NCBI RefSeq assembly: GCF_963678635.1
Contig: NC_087069.1
Coordinates: forward strand, 21,901,138-21,965,137
DNA from: Symsagittifera roscoffensis
Taxonomy: Eukaryota > Xenacoelomorpha > Acoela > Convolutidae
Direction: 5' to 3'
DNA length: 64,000 bases
Below the pieces are notes generated by a model, which had not been told where the DNA came from, ran no database searches, and worked only from the letters and a program-made list of their open reading frames with translations. Position numbers and translations under genes: made by a program. Below, piece after piece: positions 11,820 through 23,170 of this stretch (within the stretch, counting starts at the first letter, position 1; each line of letters starts with the position of its first letter).

Positions 11820-12780
11820 TCGACATCCTGACTTTTAATGTTCGCAGTAGAAATGGTCGCAACAGACGCGCACGCCTTTCAAACGCCATCACCATCCACC
11901 GACCCTGTGTAATATCTTTGACAGAAACAAGGCTCACAACTGATATGCAGAATTCAGAGCTTCAACTTTTGGATTAGGTTAAACACCGAAGTGACCGCGT
12001 TTCTGCCTCAACTCTATCAGCGCACAGCGGTGTGCTCTTAGCATTGCATCATTTTTTTACCACACACACAAGTTGATCTTTCCTGCCTTCAAAGCAAAGA
12101 AATTGTCGGTGTCGTATGTGAATTTCCTGGGAGCACTATTCTTATAATTTGTTGTTACAATCCACCAGCCAATAGTCCATATCGGTGGACTACACAGTCT
12201 TGGACACAAATGCTATTCTATGTGAAAGCCATACCGCATACTTGCCTGTATTTAATGGGCGACGTGATCTTACCAGGTATTGACTGGGAAGCCTTTTACT
12301 CTTTGAACGAAAATGAATCTGCGGTGCTGGATATACTTGATGAACTCCATTTTGCTCAGCTCAATCGTTTTAAAACTACTGCTACAAAAACACTTGATGT
12401 ACTTCTTACAGATGCCTCGTCAAATGAACTCGATATAAGAGTAGAAGAGAATGTAGAGAAGTCATTCAGCATTCTGGAGAAGCCATGTTTAAATCACAAA
12501 CCAATCATATTTGAAATCAGCAGACCTGGTTCGTCACCACCACAGATCAAGCAAAACAGCAAGTTCAGCTTTTGTTTGCGCAAAATTCGAAACTTTCCAA
12601 AATTCTTGACGAAACTCCATTTCTTCCGAAATGCTGGTCAAACTTACATGACCTTGTTAACGAGTGGTACAACTGGTTGAACAAGCATCCGCTGAAAACT
12701 GATCTGAAGAAAACCTTGGGTGACGTCCGAAACCTCGAATCTGATCAAAAAACTTCGTCCACTGAGTCGGAACCATAAAT
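11820..12780 (+). pseudogene. LINE ORF2: apurinic-type endonuclease domain
   Basis: The region opens with the frame DILTFNVRSRNGRN (about 11822), then SLTETRL (with the catalytic Glu), CCYNPPANSP near 12150, GDVILPGIDW near 12258 in place of the usual GDFN-type motif, and LNHKPIIFEIS near 12495 where SDH is expected. It nicks target DNA to start reverse transcription. Several frameshifts and stops (for example near 11970 and 12055) make it inactive. Confidence 0.75.
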
Positions 12781-13184
12781 CAGAGTCGAAAGTAACAGCG
12801 CTAGAAAGTTTACTTAAACACGAATTGAAAATGACCAAGCTGCATACGAAGCAGATCTAGCTGGAACTCGAAGCACTCAGAAGTTCTTTAAATAATTCAA
12901 GTCTTCAAGACCCAATTCCACCGACTATGGAGTACAAAATCGTAATACATCCGATCCTTTCGACAAAGCCTACATGATCAACTCATATTTCAATCGGTTT
13001 TCACCAAACAGTCAACATCTGCAATCTTAGAGTTTGACGACACAAAACTAGATACCCTAGACTCTATTGATATATCCCATGATTCTATTCATTCTATCCT
13101 CGCCAAGTTAGACATCATCAAGTCCCGTGGTCCAGAAACACGACGACCCTTGCAAAATCGCTGAGTATTATATTCCAGCGATCA
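12781..13184 (+). pseudogene. LINE ORF2 linker between endonuclease and RT
   Basis: Coding-like but shifted frames, with stretches such as ADLAGTRSTQKFF (near 12850) and FDKAYMINSYFN (near 12960) that are usual before the RT of CR1/Jockey elements. Confidence 0.55.
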
Positions 13185-13978
13185 ATGGATATAGATACTT
13201 TTCACGACGCTTGGAAAATCAGCAAGGTTTCTCCGCTCTATAAAGCAGACAGACGAAGCTCGGTTACGAACTATCGAACAATATCCCTTCTTAACATATC
13301 ATCAAAAGTCTTCGAGAAATGCATTTTTGATTCTCTTTACACTTTCATTTCCCCTCTTCTGCACAAGGCATAGTTAGGTTTTCGATCTACAGTTCTGCAA
13401 CTTCTCGATTTCTGGACCATTTATATAAATCAGTTGACATCACAAATGTTACTACAGAATGTGCTTATTTAGATTTTTCTAAAGCCTTCGATAAGATCGA
13501 TCATGAGTTGCTACTGAATAAACTGTGGAAAATTGGCGTTCGCGGTAAACTCTGGCTGCTTCTGAGAAGCTATCTATCCAATCGAAAGCACCTCGTATCA
13601 ATAAACGGTTGGTCATCTACATTATTAAACGTAACAAGTGGTGCCCTGCAAGGATCAACACTCGGTCCCTTGATCTTTTTAATTTACGCTGTTGATCTTA
13701 CCCACAATTTTCGAACGGTTCCATTCATGTTTACCGACGACTCAAAGATTATAACAACTTTAGGCAGACCCGAAGATTCGTCTTTACTAGACGACCTCAG
13801 TACTCTTAACAATTGGTCCCTTTCGAATAAACTTCCCTTCAATCTTGACAAGTGTCACATTCTCACTTTTTCACCATCAAGTACAGCTGACGTTATTGAC
13901 TACAAACTTGGAAATCACAGATTTGCACGGGTTAGGAGTGAAAACGATTTGGGCGTTACCATTGAGCATTCACTCTAA
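13185..13978 (+). pseudogene. LINE ORF2: reverse transcriptase domain
   Basis: Clear non-LTR RT motifs in order: AWKISKVSPLYKADRRSSV, NYRTISLLNISSKVFEK, YLDFSKAFDKIDHELLLNKL (first Asp), GALQGSTLGPLIFLIYAVDL, and the catalytic box MFTDDSK (near 13730). A stop at 13371 and a frameshift before 13508 break it. Confidence 0.85.
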
Positions 13979-14643
13979 TGACATGAGCATACGAACAAGA
14001 GATGCGCCAAAGTTAATTCTGTGCTCAAAATGATTCAACGCAATTCCTCGAAGAGCATATAAAATCACGTGAAATTGAACAATTCAAGTCTATTGTTGTT
14101 CCCATTATCACATACGTGTCTCAAGCATGGTTTCCTTCGAAGTCAGATTTCATAAAAATTGAAAGCACTCAAAGGCGGGCAACTTCCTGGATTTTGAACT
14201 TTCCTGAATCAACCTATCATCAGCGTTTGCTTGTTCTGAACCTACTGCCTATGTCTTTATACATACAAATTAACGATCTGATGACTTTATCCAAAATTAA
14301 TTCCAGTTCCTTCGACTTCGATTGGTTTGCTTTAGTAACTAACACCAACATTGCTGATCACGGCTGTTCCATGCGCATCAGCCAGCTGTTCAAGTTACCT
14401 CGGAACCGCTGGGTCAAAACTAACAGAAATTTTTGGCATCGAACGCCCAGACTAGCCAATGCTTTACTTAGTTGGGTAAAATTCATGCAGAACAAAGGAC
14501 TGAAGTCAAGACTATTAAATTTTATTTGGAGTTACTCCAAAAACAATTACAACATCGATGACCCGTGTTCTTGGCGTATGGCATGCTCATGTTCTAATTG
14601 CATAGAACGCGACCCTCGACTTTATTTTCTGCATAGGGTTTAA
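13979..14643 (+). pseudogene. LINE ORF2 C-terminal region
   Basis: After a frame break near 13980 a 175-codon open frame (14116-14643) begins SQAWFPSKSDFIKIESTQRR, the YASPVWNP-like region after RT in CR1/Jockey elements. It ends with a Cys cluster, CSCSNCIERD, then stops. The element's 3' UTR is only about 30 bases. Confidence 0.7.
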
Positions 14644-14675
14644 ATCCCTTCATTTTGCATTATGTGAATTTTAAA

Positions 14676-14688
14676 TCATAATAATACT
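14676..14688. repeat. LINE target-site duplication, right copy
   Basis: TCATAATAATACT, one mismatch to the left copy at 10490-10502. Confidence 0.75.
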
Positions 14689-15871
14689 TCCCACTCATTA
14701 CACACTAAAAGTAACTTAGGATCAGAAAAAATATACTCCAATTTCATTCAAAAATTGTACTTTCCAAATTCACCAATTTGAACTAAAGTAGTATGCAATG
14801 ATTGCATAACATGCCAATTGAACAAATCATACCCAAACCAAAAACAAGATTTTAAAGGACAAAGTTTATATTTCAATCACAGAATTTCATTTGATACAAT
14901 AGGACCAATATCACTATCCTCAGCAGGAGACTCATACATAATGGTCATAGTCGACGCATTTACACACTACGTAGCACTTAACCCAGTACCCCATTGCAAT
15001 GCTTTTTATGCATATATAACACTTTATGAAAACTGGATAGCAAAATTAGGATTACCCGAAATCCTTTTTACAGACAATGGCACTGAATTTATAAACAACA
15101 AAATTATCACACTGTTCAACTTATATAATATTAAACACAAACCACGAACATCTCATGCACCTTGGACTAATGGGTTAGTCATAGGCATGAACCGTTCATT
15201 ACAACAATATCTCAGATGTATCATTAACGGAAATGACACACACTAGACTGAATGGTCAACAGATGTAAAACTATTCGCCTTATCTGATATTTCACAAATC
15301 ACAACAGTTCTAGGACTGTCACCCTTTGAAATGGTTTTCAATCAAAAACCACGAAAACCGATAATGTTCAAAGCAAGTTTTTCAAAAAATACACAAGGTT
15401 ATTTGTCAACCCACTAAAGAATCAATATGTTATAATCTACCACTACATTCCCACAATGAAGATCACCTTCATCACCCCCAAATTTTAAAATTAGCTTCCG
15501 GTACACACACCCAATGGATTTTAAACAGAGATAAAAAATAGTGAAATTCATCAAAAAGTAACCAAAAATTATTCCAGAGACAAAAAATTAATTCCCAAAT
15601 AAATTCTCGATTCACACCAGCTACAAACTTAAAAATCGGAACATACGTTTTAATTCAAAATTTTATGACAAAAAAAAGAATTTCTAAAAAATTACAACCA
15701 CTCCGAAAAGGACAATATCAAATGATTGATAAACCCACTAACGTTATAGACCTAAGCAAAAAAGAAATTGTTCAACACCGGGACAATCTTTTACCTTATT
15801 ATCCGAAAGAGTTTTCTTCGCGAACTGACTCAATTATATTCCTTTACAGGACTCAAGGTTATTCACAATAA
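14689..15871 (+). pseudogene. Integrase of the LTR element: rest of zinc site, catalytic core, C-terminal domain
   Basis: CNDCITCQLN (about 14793) completes the HHCC zinc site. The core begins ISFDTIGPISLSSAG (14885 on) with the first catalytic Asp, has LFTDNGTEFINN (second Asp, near 15067), and HAPWTNGLVIGMNRSLQQYL where the third residue, normally Glu, is changed (LVIGMNR instead of VE.xNR). TVLGLSPFEMVF follows. The C-terminal domain has LRKGQYQMIDKPT (15698 on), a GP(F/Y)-like motif. It inserts element DNA into chromosomes. A stop at 15244 and frame changes near 15400-15660 break it. Confidence 0.85.
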
Positions 15872-16984
15872 ATCCATTACAAACAAAATCAAAGCACTGA
15901 TATGAATTCTATCCAAAAAGCAATAGAACAAAAAAATAAAAGAGAGTTTTACAAACAAACATCTCAAAATTTAGAAAACAAAAAATAAGTCAAACAAAAA
16001 GAAAAAATCGATAATTGGAAGAAAAAATTGTACCACAAGATCAAAAAGAAAAATCTCAATATAGACAATCATCGTGATTTAGAAATCAGCCACAAGAAGA
16101 TTTTGAATCACTCATTCCACAATCTAAAATTTAAAAGAAAGTTTAATTTCAGAAATTACTTTAAAAATATTTAACATTTTCACTTCTTGAAAGATCTTTT
16201 AAACATCCGTACATTTTCTCAAAATTCATGCTGAAAAGCACTTGAACAAACTAGTTCAAAATCAGCCAATAAAAATCTTTCCGAAGCATCGCCTCATTTT
16301 TGATACAACCTCTTTAGCCGACAAACAATCACCTTCAAGCGTATCTCTAACTATCTCTACATCAGAAATAAGCAAAAAACTAACAATTGAAACCTGAAAT
16401 AAACAAAATCTTAATATTACAACCCTCCCCTATCAAGTAGAACAAAGATCAACAAAATTGTCCCAACTTAGACCTCAAAACTTCCTCAAGCAAAAAAAAT
16501 TAATTTGGCCTAAAGAACACAATGAACATGATCATTTAGCCTAAAGTACGAGTGTCTCTTAGATACCCCCATTAATCCAGTAAATAAAATAAAACTAGGA
16601 AGATCCTTAAAACCCCTCAAAACTTCCCTTCACTAAAAGTTGCCGAAACCCAGCCCACTTGTCAAAAAACCAATAAATAATCCGACCACACTCAAATTTA
16701 GCCTCAAAAGTAAAAATAAACTCGACGGAACGAATCAGTTCTTCAAATGCTTCTTTCGCAAACAGTCAGCCATATTCAAAAAATACTTGCAAATTTTTTT
16801 TCCATCATTCTTCTTTTTTAATCAAAATTTGTATAATCCTAATAGCCGATACCCTAGAAATATTCATCCTGCTCCTGGTATTTTTTAAAATTTTCACATC
16901 ATTTTTTCTCTAGCCCAAACCTATATTAATTTTTCAAAAAGCCTTGACCACCTCCTCAAGTACAAAATTTCAATAACTATCTAA
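15872..16984 (+). other. Stop-rich A/T stretch after pol
   Basis: Lys/Asn/Gln-rich short frames with no domain. The longest, 16640-16888 (82 codons), has no recognisable feature. Likely a decayed spacer or lost gene. Confidence 0.3.
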
Positions 16985-17176
16985 TTGTTCCAATATCTAT
17001 TCAGTAGAACAGATGTTTTTCTTCTTTTTATAATATTTCTCACATCTCTGAAATACCTCATAATGACAACAATGTATAAAAAAGCTACCATAATTTTCGC
17101 ATTAGCAGCGATACTTTCAATCCTTTTCATCGAAGAATATCACAATAAACATAAAATTTTCTTCCTGAATAAATAA
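16985..17176 (+). CDS. Small ORF with two hydrophobic segments in the LTR element
   Basis: 63 codons. Hydrophobic segments at residues 9-26 (VFLLFIIFLTSL core) and 33-49 (ATIIFALAAILSILFIE) would make a double-spanning peptide. Lies between pol and the Pro/Ser-rich ORF. Could be chance in AT-rich DNA; no family recognised. Confidence 0.25.
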   Translation: MFQYLFSRTDVFLLFIIFLTSLKYLIMTTMYKKATIIFALAAILSILFIEEYHNKHKIFFLNK

Positions 17177-17354
17177 TTTTTAAAATTTTTCCAGAATTGC
17201 TAATCAACAACCCCAACACCAGTCCCCATTTACAACAACCTAAGAAACTCCAGCAACACCAACAAAAAATCAAACAAAAAAACCCCAATCATCAACACGC
17301 ATCTCTTTTCAAGACAATCCATATACATAGAAGAAAGAAGAAAGACACGCACGA
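17177..17354 (+). other. Short spacer before the Pro/Ser/Thr-rich ORF
   Basis: Gln/Pro/His-rich frames with stops, no ORF of note. Confidence 0.3.
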
Positions 17355-18240
17355 TTGTCCGAACCACTAGAAATAATAATAATTCGCCAAGCATCTCTAA
17401 GCAAACCAAAAAAAATAAATACCCTTCTCCAACAAGATCTTAGTAATTCAAGACATCAATGTCAAAATCAAAACACGCTCGAAAAAAAAAACAGACAAAT
17501 TATACATCCAAGACAAAACAGAAATTTGCAAACCGCCAAAGTTCAATTCAATATACCTCATTCTCCAATAGCAAATCCTATGGACCTCTCCAGTAGTACA
17601 ATTCAAAGCACTCCCCAGACCGCATCATAGCAAAACACATCAAACATCCCATCAGATTGTTTAGGTTCAACCCCTACATCTGAAAAAATTCGGAAAAATC
17701 CTTTTAATCCCCCAGCTACTACAGAGCATCTCCCATATTGGATGGCACAAGTTTTCACCCAAAGTGAACCAAATTTAGTGAACGCTCCAACAGACGTTTC
17801 ATCTGACACAACTTTGTCACAAACAGTAACACTTTCACTTCCCTCAACCCCTTCTTTAAGTGAAATCTCCCCAACACCATTTCCTCCATTTTTTTCTTAC
17901 AAATCTTGACGCTAGGTATCGAAAACGTTCAACCAATAAATACCACTACGATTAGACTGGAATACATTCGTAGCACCCCCTCCATTAGTTGGTCAAAGTC
18001 ACGAAAGTAACAGATTACACAACTGTGCACTAAACAGATTACAATACCGACAAGATATCCACGAAGATAAACAAGAACATAACATACAAATACTTACTCA
18101 GGATAATCGGACACTAAAATTTGAAATCACAGTAAGACTAAATAATATAATTCACAATCCCTTACCCCTAGCCGCCCAAATATTACCGCCAAATCTTTAC
18201 CCTCCCCCATTTATAACCATGGAAATCATCTACAAATACA
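17355..18240 (+). pseudogene. Pro/Ser/Thr-rich ORF between pol and env of the LTR element
   Basis: 91 codons are open from 17355, and after a TAG at 17628 the same frame stays coding-like to about 17909. It has many PSTP-type stretches (TPSLSEISPTPFPPF) and PPATTEHLPYWMAQVF. After a stop or frame change, a helical polar stretch NRLQYRQDIHEDKQEHNIQ lies near 18030-18110. I do not recognise it. It could be an additional structural protein, or a 5' exon spliced to env. Confidence 0.4.
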
Positions 18241-18351
18241 ATAGGTAGACAAAAAGTACAATTGGATTTTATAAATTTCAATAATCCATACTCAGGACTA
18301 TCATACACATGTATTTTCTAAATATACTAATTTTCCTAAATTGTTCCTTCT

Positions 18352-18368
18352 CTTTCTTAATTTTTCAG
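18352..18368 (+). promoter_or_regulatory. Splice acceptor before the env-like ORF
   Basis: A pyrimidine-rich run ending TTAATTTTTCAG immediately precedes the env-like coding region. Env of errantivirus-like elements is usually expressed from a spliced RNA, so the site fits. Confidence 0.5.
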
Positions 18369-20693
18369 GACCCGATCCTTACAATACTTCCCCCCAAACA
18401 GGACCCTAGGATTTACTAGTCACACTCTATGACTGTGAAGAAAATGAACAAAACATTACATATATATGCAACAAATCAAGTCACTCAATGCAAATCTGAA
18501 CCACAAGCTATAGAAACAACCAAGATAATAGCTACATTTTACTCAAAAGCTCGAGCTACGACACTAATAGGATATAAGTTCACAGGGACATTTTCCGTTT
18601 ATAAAGTACCTTGTTTCCAAGTCTCAAAGAAAAGACTCTGCAAATCAAGCCGAACATGAAAGATACCTAAGTCATATAAAACTGGACGACAAATTTCCGT
18701 TCCACGGCGCACATGGAAGATTAACTTAAGATATCTATGATAAAACTTGGATACCACACATCGGAATTAACAATCCCTCAAACTGTAAAGCAGACAGTTA
18801 AAAAAATGTTACCGAGAAATAATGTTTTTGATTGAAAAATACAACTTGAAAAAGTACAATTAACACGAGATTAAAAAAATGACACCATAATTTATCAAGG
18901 AATCAGACTCCCTTGCAAAAACGACTAAGGCTAACACAAGCAACAATTGTTTGGTTTACTGAAAACACATGAACCACAATTCAAGTAGCAAAAACACACG
19001 CCCGAATGATAAAAATTCACCAGAATTTTTTATTGAATCAATCTTCTATAAAGACGTAAACCCTGAAAAAATCAGACGGAATAATTATAAATCTACAAAC
19101 ATTGCTAAAAAAGAAAATAGGTCGACATGTTTCCAAAATTAATCAGAAACGGAACTTGCATTAAATACAACAAACCACTACCACTTAATAAAACGCAATA
19201 ATCAGAAATTTTTGTCGAATACGAACAAGGTTTCCACTTGAATTCAGGAAAATTAATCATAAATCCCCATGCAACACATTTCTCATTCAGCGACAAAAAT
19301 TCATACCTTCCAGTACACTGCTAAAAACACAGGAAACAATGGTGGAAAAATAAAACCACAAGACAAAGACAGCACACGTTTACAAGAACTATCACAAAAG
19401 AACAACACTTATTTTGGCACAACTAATTATGACATACACCTAGACATGAAACTAGACTATACAATAAATATATTTTCTCAAGAATTGTCTTTAACAGATT
19501 TTGAAACACTACATCAATTATGCGAACTTGAAAGAACGCAAAATCTACAATCACTTGCACTAGCAGAACTCAAAATCCTCTATGCAGGATATTTGTTATC
19601 AGTTAACAGATCATATTTTATTGACTACGATGGAAACATGCTATGGTAATACACTTGTACCAAAAAATTATCACCATTATATGTTTTGAAGATAAAAGAT
19701 GCTATAAAAGAATACCAAAATCTATTAAAAATTACATTTTAATGATACACTCTCCGGAAAAACTTATTTCTTGATGGAAACAGTAGTCTCATGTGTATCA
19801 GAAAACAGCCACAAAGTAGTACAATTGAAACCTGACGAAAATAAATACTACCTTCTCAAACCATACCCTACACTTATGCAAACATTAAAAAAGTTTTCGC
19901 CAGAAAGCATAAGAGCTATTGCACGCAATCCAAATATCGATTTACAATCGATCGGCATATACTCTAAATCAGGCATTCAACACCACATACGCACACAACA
20001 ATTTCAAGAATTACTCGCAAAAATGGACACAAAACAACGACAATCAATAGATCAAAACTTCAAAACAACAAACAATTCATAGCAGGCATTTCAGACATCT
20101 AAGCACAAGACTACATGTGATATTTTAAAGATATAAAAGATTACAATTACTTAAATGGCGAAAAATACAGACCACAAGATATATCACCATAAATATTTAA
20201 AAAACAAACTTCTTGCCTTTCTAGGATGACCCTACTTCATCTTAGGAAGATTGCCTATTTTATACGCAATGTTTAACTTTATTGGATTTCTTTTTGCTCT
20301 ACTAAAAGGAATCTACAATACACGCGCAATACACACACAAGTAAACAAACAAGCAAGCGTAGCACGCATATTTTTGCAGGATTTTTTGGAATAAACTCTA
20401 CATCAATGAATAAATTAATTTTAGACGGTCAAATAAAAAAATACAATACCAAACTGTCAACAACACCGAACAAATATGACGATTCACAAAACAAAATGAG
20501 TACAACGCCTGCGGCACCACAATTGCAAAGCCTAAAACATAACCATCCTTTATCATTAGTATCACGAAACTTCAGAAACATAGCCCTGACAGACCTCTTA
20601 TCTTCAAAACCTAATTACCCACAAAGCCCAATTCAACCTATAGTAACCCAACAATCTGATATAGAAGACACATACGAGCAAATGATAGAGTAA
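18369..20693 (+). pseudogene. env: env-like gene of the LTR element
   Basis: Coding-like frames continue for 2.3 kb after the acceptor: 18429-18659, 19269-19649 and 19771-20082 are the longest open pieces. The second part is rich in charged helices (residue run SPESIRAIARNPNIDLQSIG). A hydrophobic membrane segment, ILYAMFNFIGFLFALLKGIY, lies at about 20254-20313, followed by a roughly 100-residue polar tail ending at 20693. Place after pol, a preceding acceptor and a near-C-terminal membrane anchor make this an env-like glycoprotein gene. Stops and shifts are many, so it is not functional. I cannot say which viral fusion-protein class it belongs to. Confidence 0.65.
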
Positions 20694-21602
20694 CCTCAAC
20701 CCCCTAACTTTATTTCTCAAAATAATTATCTTTTTAGCCCACAATTTACACAAATTAGATATAAACAGTCACTTATCAGATTCATCGCACCCAAAATTAA
20801 CGAGTATTCCATCGATCAATACGACCATCACATCCAAAGAAAAAACGAAGACACCTTTCTGAACGACCATAAATTTGCTAACCCACAACTAACAGAAAAA
20901 TCTTCATTAAAACACCATACGTTTTCACCCTCAATACTTTAGATAAAAATTACGACCACGTCATTTCAGAAGCATTTCGTAATATTCAAGCCTATGATTC
21001 ATATTTTAACAAATTTAACAACCTCTCACTAAGCTTTCATTTCTTCACACCCAAAGAATGTCATTTGCACTGTTCACACGACATCATGCTACGAACTAAA
21101 CAGACACACCTTTGTCTTTACTATAAGTTCATCTAACATCATTACATTCATAATACACCAGCACGACAAATTCACCACAGATATTAAGACAATAACTCGC
21201 AATATACCTCACCGCTGTTTCTTAACTTCACTTATTGTATTAAAGATACTAACCTAGAAGGCATCCCCCGCAATTATGATCCAATCACCTCGTTGTATAT
21301 TTTCTGTAACCAAAACCTTCAACGTAGACGAATCCGTCCGCTAATCGTCTTACATGAATTCCTACAGCCCGTTGAAATCACCAGATATAACCGTAAATTT
21401 TATAACTTCAACCAAAATACCACTGAAAACACCACCTACCACTGAAGAACACAAAATCATTGAAGCACTCGAATTAACTTGGCGACTTCTCCAAACTAAA
21501 TACATCATTCGGTTGATAGCTAAATTACAAACATCATCAGAAATCATCCACGATGTTTTTCCCCACGGATTCTTCACAGACCTAAAAGGTAATATGAACT
21601 AA
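20694..21602 (+). pseudogene. Additional ORF downstream of env in the LTR element
   Basis: Coding-like plus-strand sequence continues past the env stop in several frames. One frame around 20985-21470 includes YDSYFNKFNNLSLSFHFFTP, then CHLHCSHDIML, then EGIPRNYDPITSLYIFCNQN. Another, 21354-21602, is open for 82 codons (EALELTWRLLQTKYIIRLIA). I recognise no family. It is unusual for a gypsy-type element to carry a gene after env. It could also be a decayed second envelope subunit or chance. Confidence 0.35.
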
Positions 21603-23170
21603 ATAAATTATACTAACAAATTAGAACAAAAACTAACAATTCTTTATAAATATTTTCTCTTTTTCTCTAGCCTTCACAGGCACGATCATCAATGATCTAG
21701 AAAAAAGAAAAACTAATCAAAAACAGAATCATAAATTTATATTAGCCAATTACAAAAAATGGAGAAGTAAAATTTACCCCCAAAACAGCAATTAAATGAC
21801 ATATAAACTCTTTTCCCATATGCAGTAACTGTTCTTGAAAAAAAAATAAATTGATAATTTGAACCCCCCAAATGAAATCGTAAATTTAAAAAATTTCAAA
21901 GTACTAAATTTAAAAAAAATGCCTATAAAATAAAGCAATACTAACCTTTTCAAAGACGCTTCGTTATAGATTTAAATATTCTCTCGCCCACAATCCTATC
22001 CAGAATCGCACAACTTGCCCACGAAAAATTGTTTAAAATAATGATATCAAGTTTTAACTTTCACTGATAACAACCCTAACCAGTTTTAACTTATTTCAAA
22101 CTTTCTTTAACCTTGTTTGGAAAGCATTTACAGAATAAACCAAACTAAACAACGCAGCTTACAAAACACCACAACACACAACCTAACAGCATGACTGAGA
22201 AAAGAAAACTCACGGTACCCAAACCGGATAAAAACCAGCTTAGAACTGGATAAATTATTCTTTCGAAGACTACTTTCAAGTCTGATTACAAAAGAACAAA
22301 GCACAAAAAAATCGAAAGAGAAACCCAAAACAAACTATTTGAATTTTGAAGAAAAGGACACAACCAAGATAAACAAGGAAAAAACCATAATATAAAAGGC
22401 ACGAAAGGTTGAACACAAAAAGGAACCTCCAAAAAAGAGAGCTTGAATTTATACTCCTTTCCTGGCCTAACCCACCAGAGAGGAGGACGTCCTGAGCATG
22501 CTCTATTGCCGGCCTAACCCACTGTGCTACATTCTTGCTTTGTGACCCACGCTCAGTTTTTTTTTCGAAATTACTCAAGTATGAGTAGCTCTTAAAAATA
22601 ACCGAACCAATCAAAAACGCTTTTGCGATAAAAAATATAACAAAATCATAACTAAAAACAAAATTAACAAAGATTTGTATGTGTAACTAATACAACGCAG
22701 TATATAGATTACATACAACCCAAAGACGAGCAGCAAAGAACTTGACAACCCAATCAAACTCCAACTACGGAATGGCAAAACGCACCCGACATGCTGCCTA
22801 CAATCATTACACTCAAGAGATTTAAAGTACGACTTGGCAACGCAACAAAGGAAACCCATTGAAACAGAACAATGGCCATCTCGATGTTCAAGTATACGTA
22901 CAGAGCCAAGTGACCAGGCACTACATTCAAAGTCAATCTAAATGCCACATCCGAACGAGATGGGAGGTTTGCTATTCTCTAATAAACCAAAACCACTTCA
23001 TCACAACCGATCAAAAATCATGATACGATCTCCCGAAACGATCGTGATAACAATCTTTCTCCCTAATCGGAAAAAAGAATATGCTCGCAACTTCAAAAGA
23101 AAGACACCATCATCCATCCCCCACTACAGTAGAACACTGAGGAACTAAAACTCTGTAATCCCCGGATGGG
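21603..23170 (+). other. 3' untranslated region of the LTR element
   Basis: About 1.6 kb without a convincing plus-strand gene. An acceptor-like TTTTTCTCTAG at 21660-21670 precedes a short frame that soon stops. A GC-richer patch (22437-22560) is described separately. The last bases before the 3' LTR are CCCCGGATGGG, only a weak polypurine tract. Confidence 0.5.
22437..22560 (-). repeat. GC-rich patch with tRNA-like A-box, possible SINE fragment
   Basis: On the minus strand the patch contains TAGCACAGTGGGTTAGGCCG, which resembles a Pol III A box (TRGCNNAGTGG). GGGTTAGGCC occurs twice about 46 bp apart. I see no clear B box. It differs in composition from the A-rich surroundings, so a small inserted SINE-like piece is possible. 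Confidence 0.25.

Larger units (their letters stand above)
10503..14675 (+). mobile_element. CR1/Jockey-type non-LTR retrotransposon (LINE) nested in the LTR element
   Basis: Two-ORF element with a 5' UTR (10503-10806), ORF1 (10807-11681) and ORF2 with endonuclease and RT (about 11820-14643), ending without a poly(A) tail as is usual in CR1-like families. It is flanked by a 13-bp imperfect target duplication. Base composition is balanced, unlike the A-rich host element. Both ORFs are broken, so it is defective. At about 4.2 kb it looks near full length. Confidence 0.85.

Noticed and set aside
22276-22614. 112-codon minus-strand ORF with hydrophobic C-terminus
   Set aside because: Antisense to an A-rich strand, so its reverse is T-rich and reads Phe/Leu/Cys; spans the unrelated GC-rich patch; no domain.
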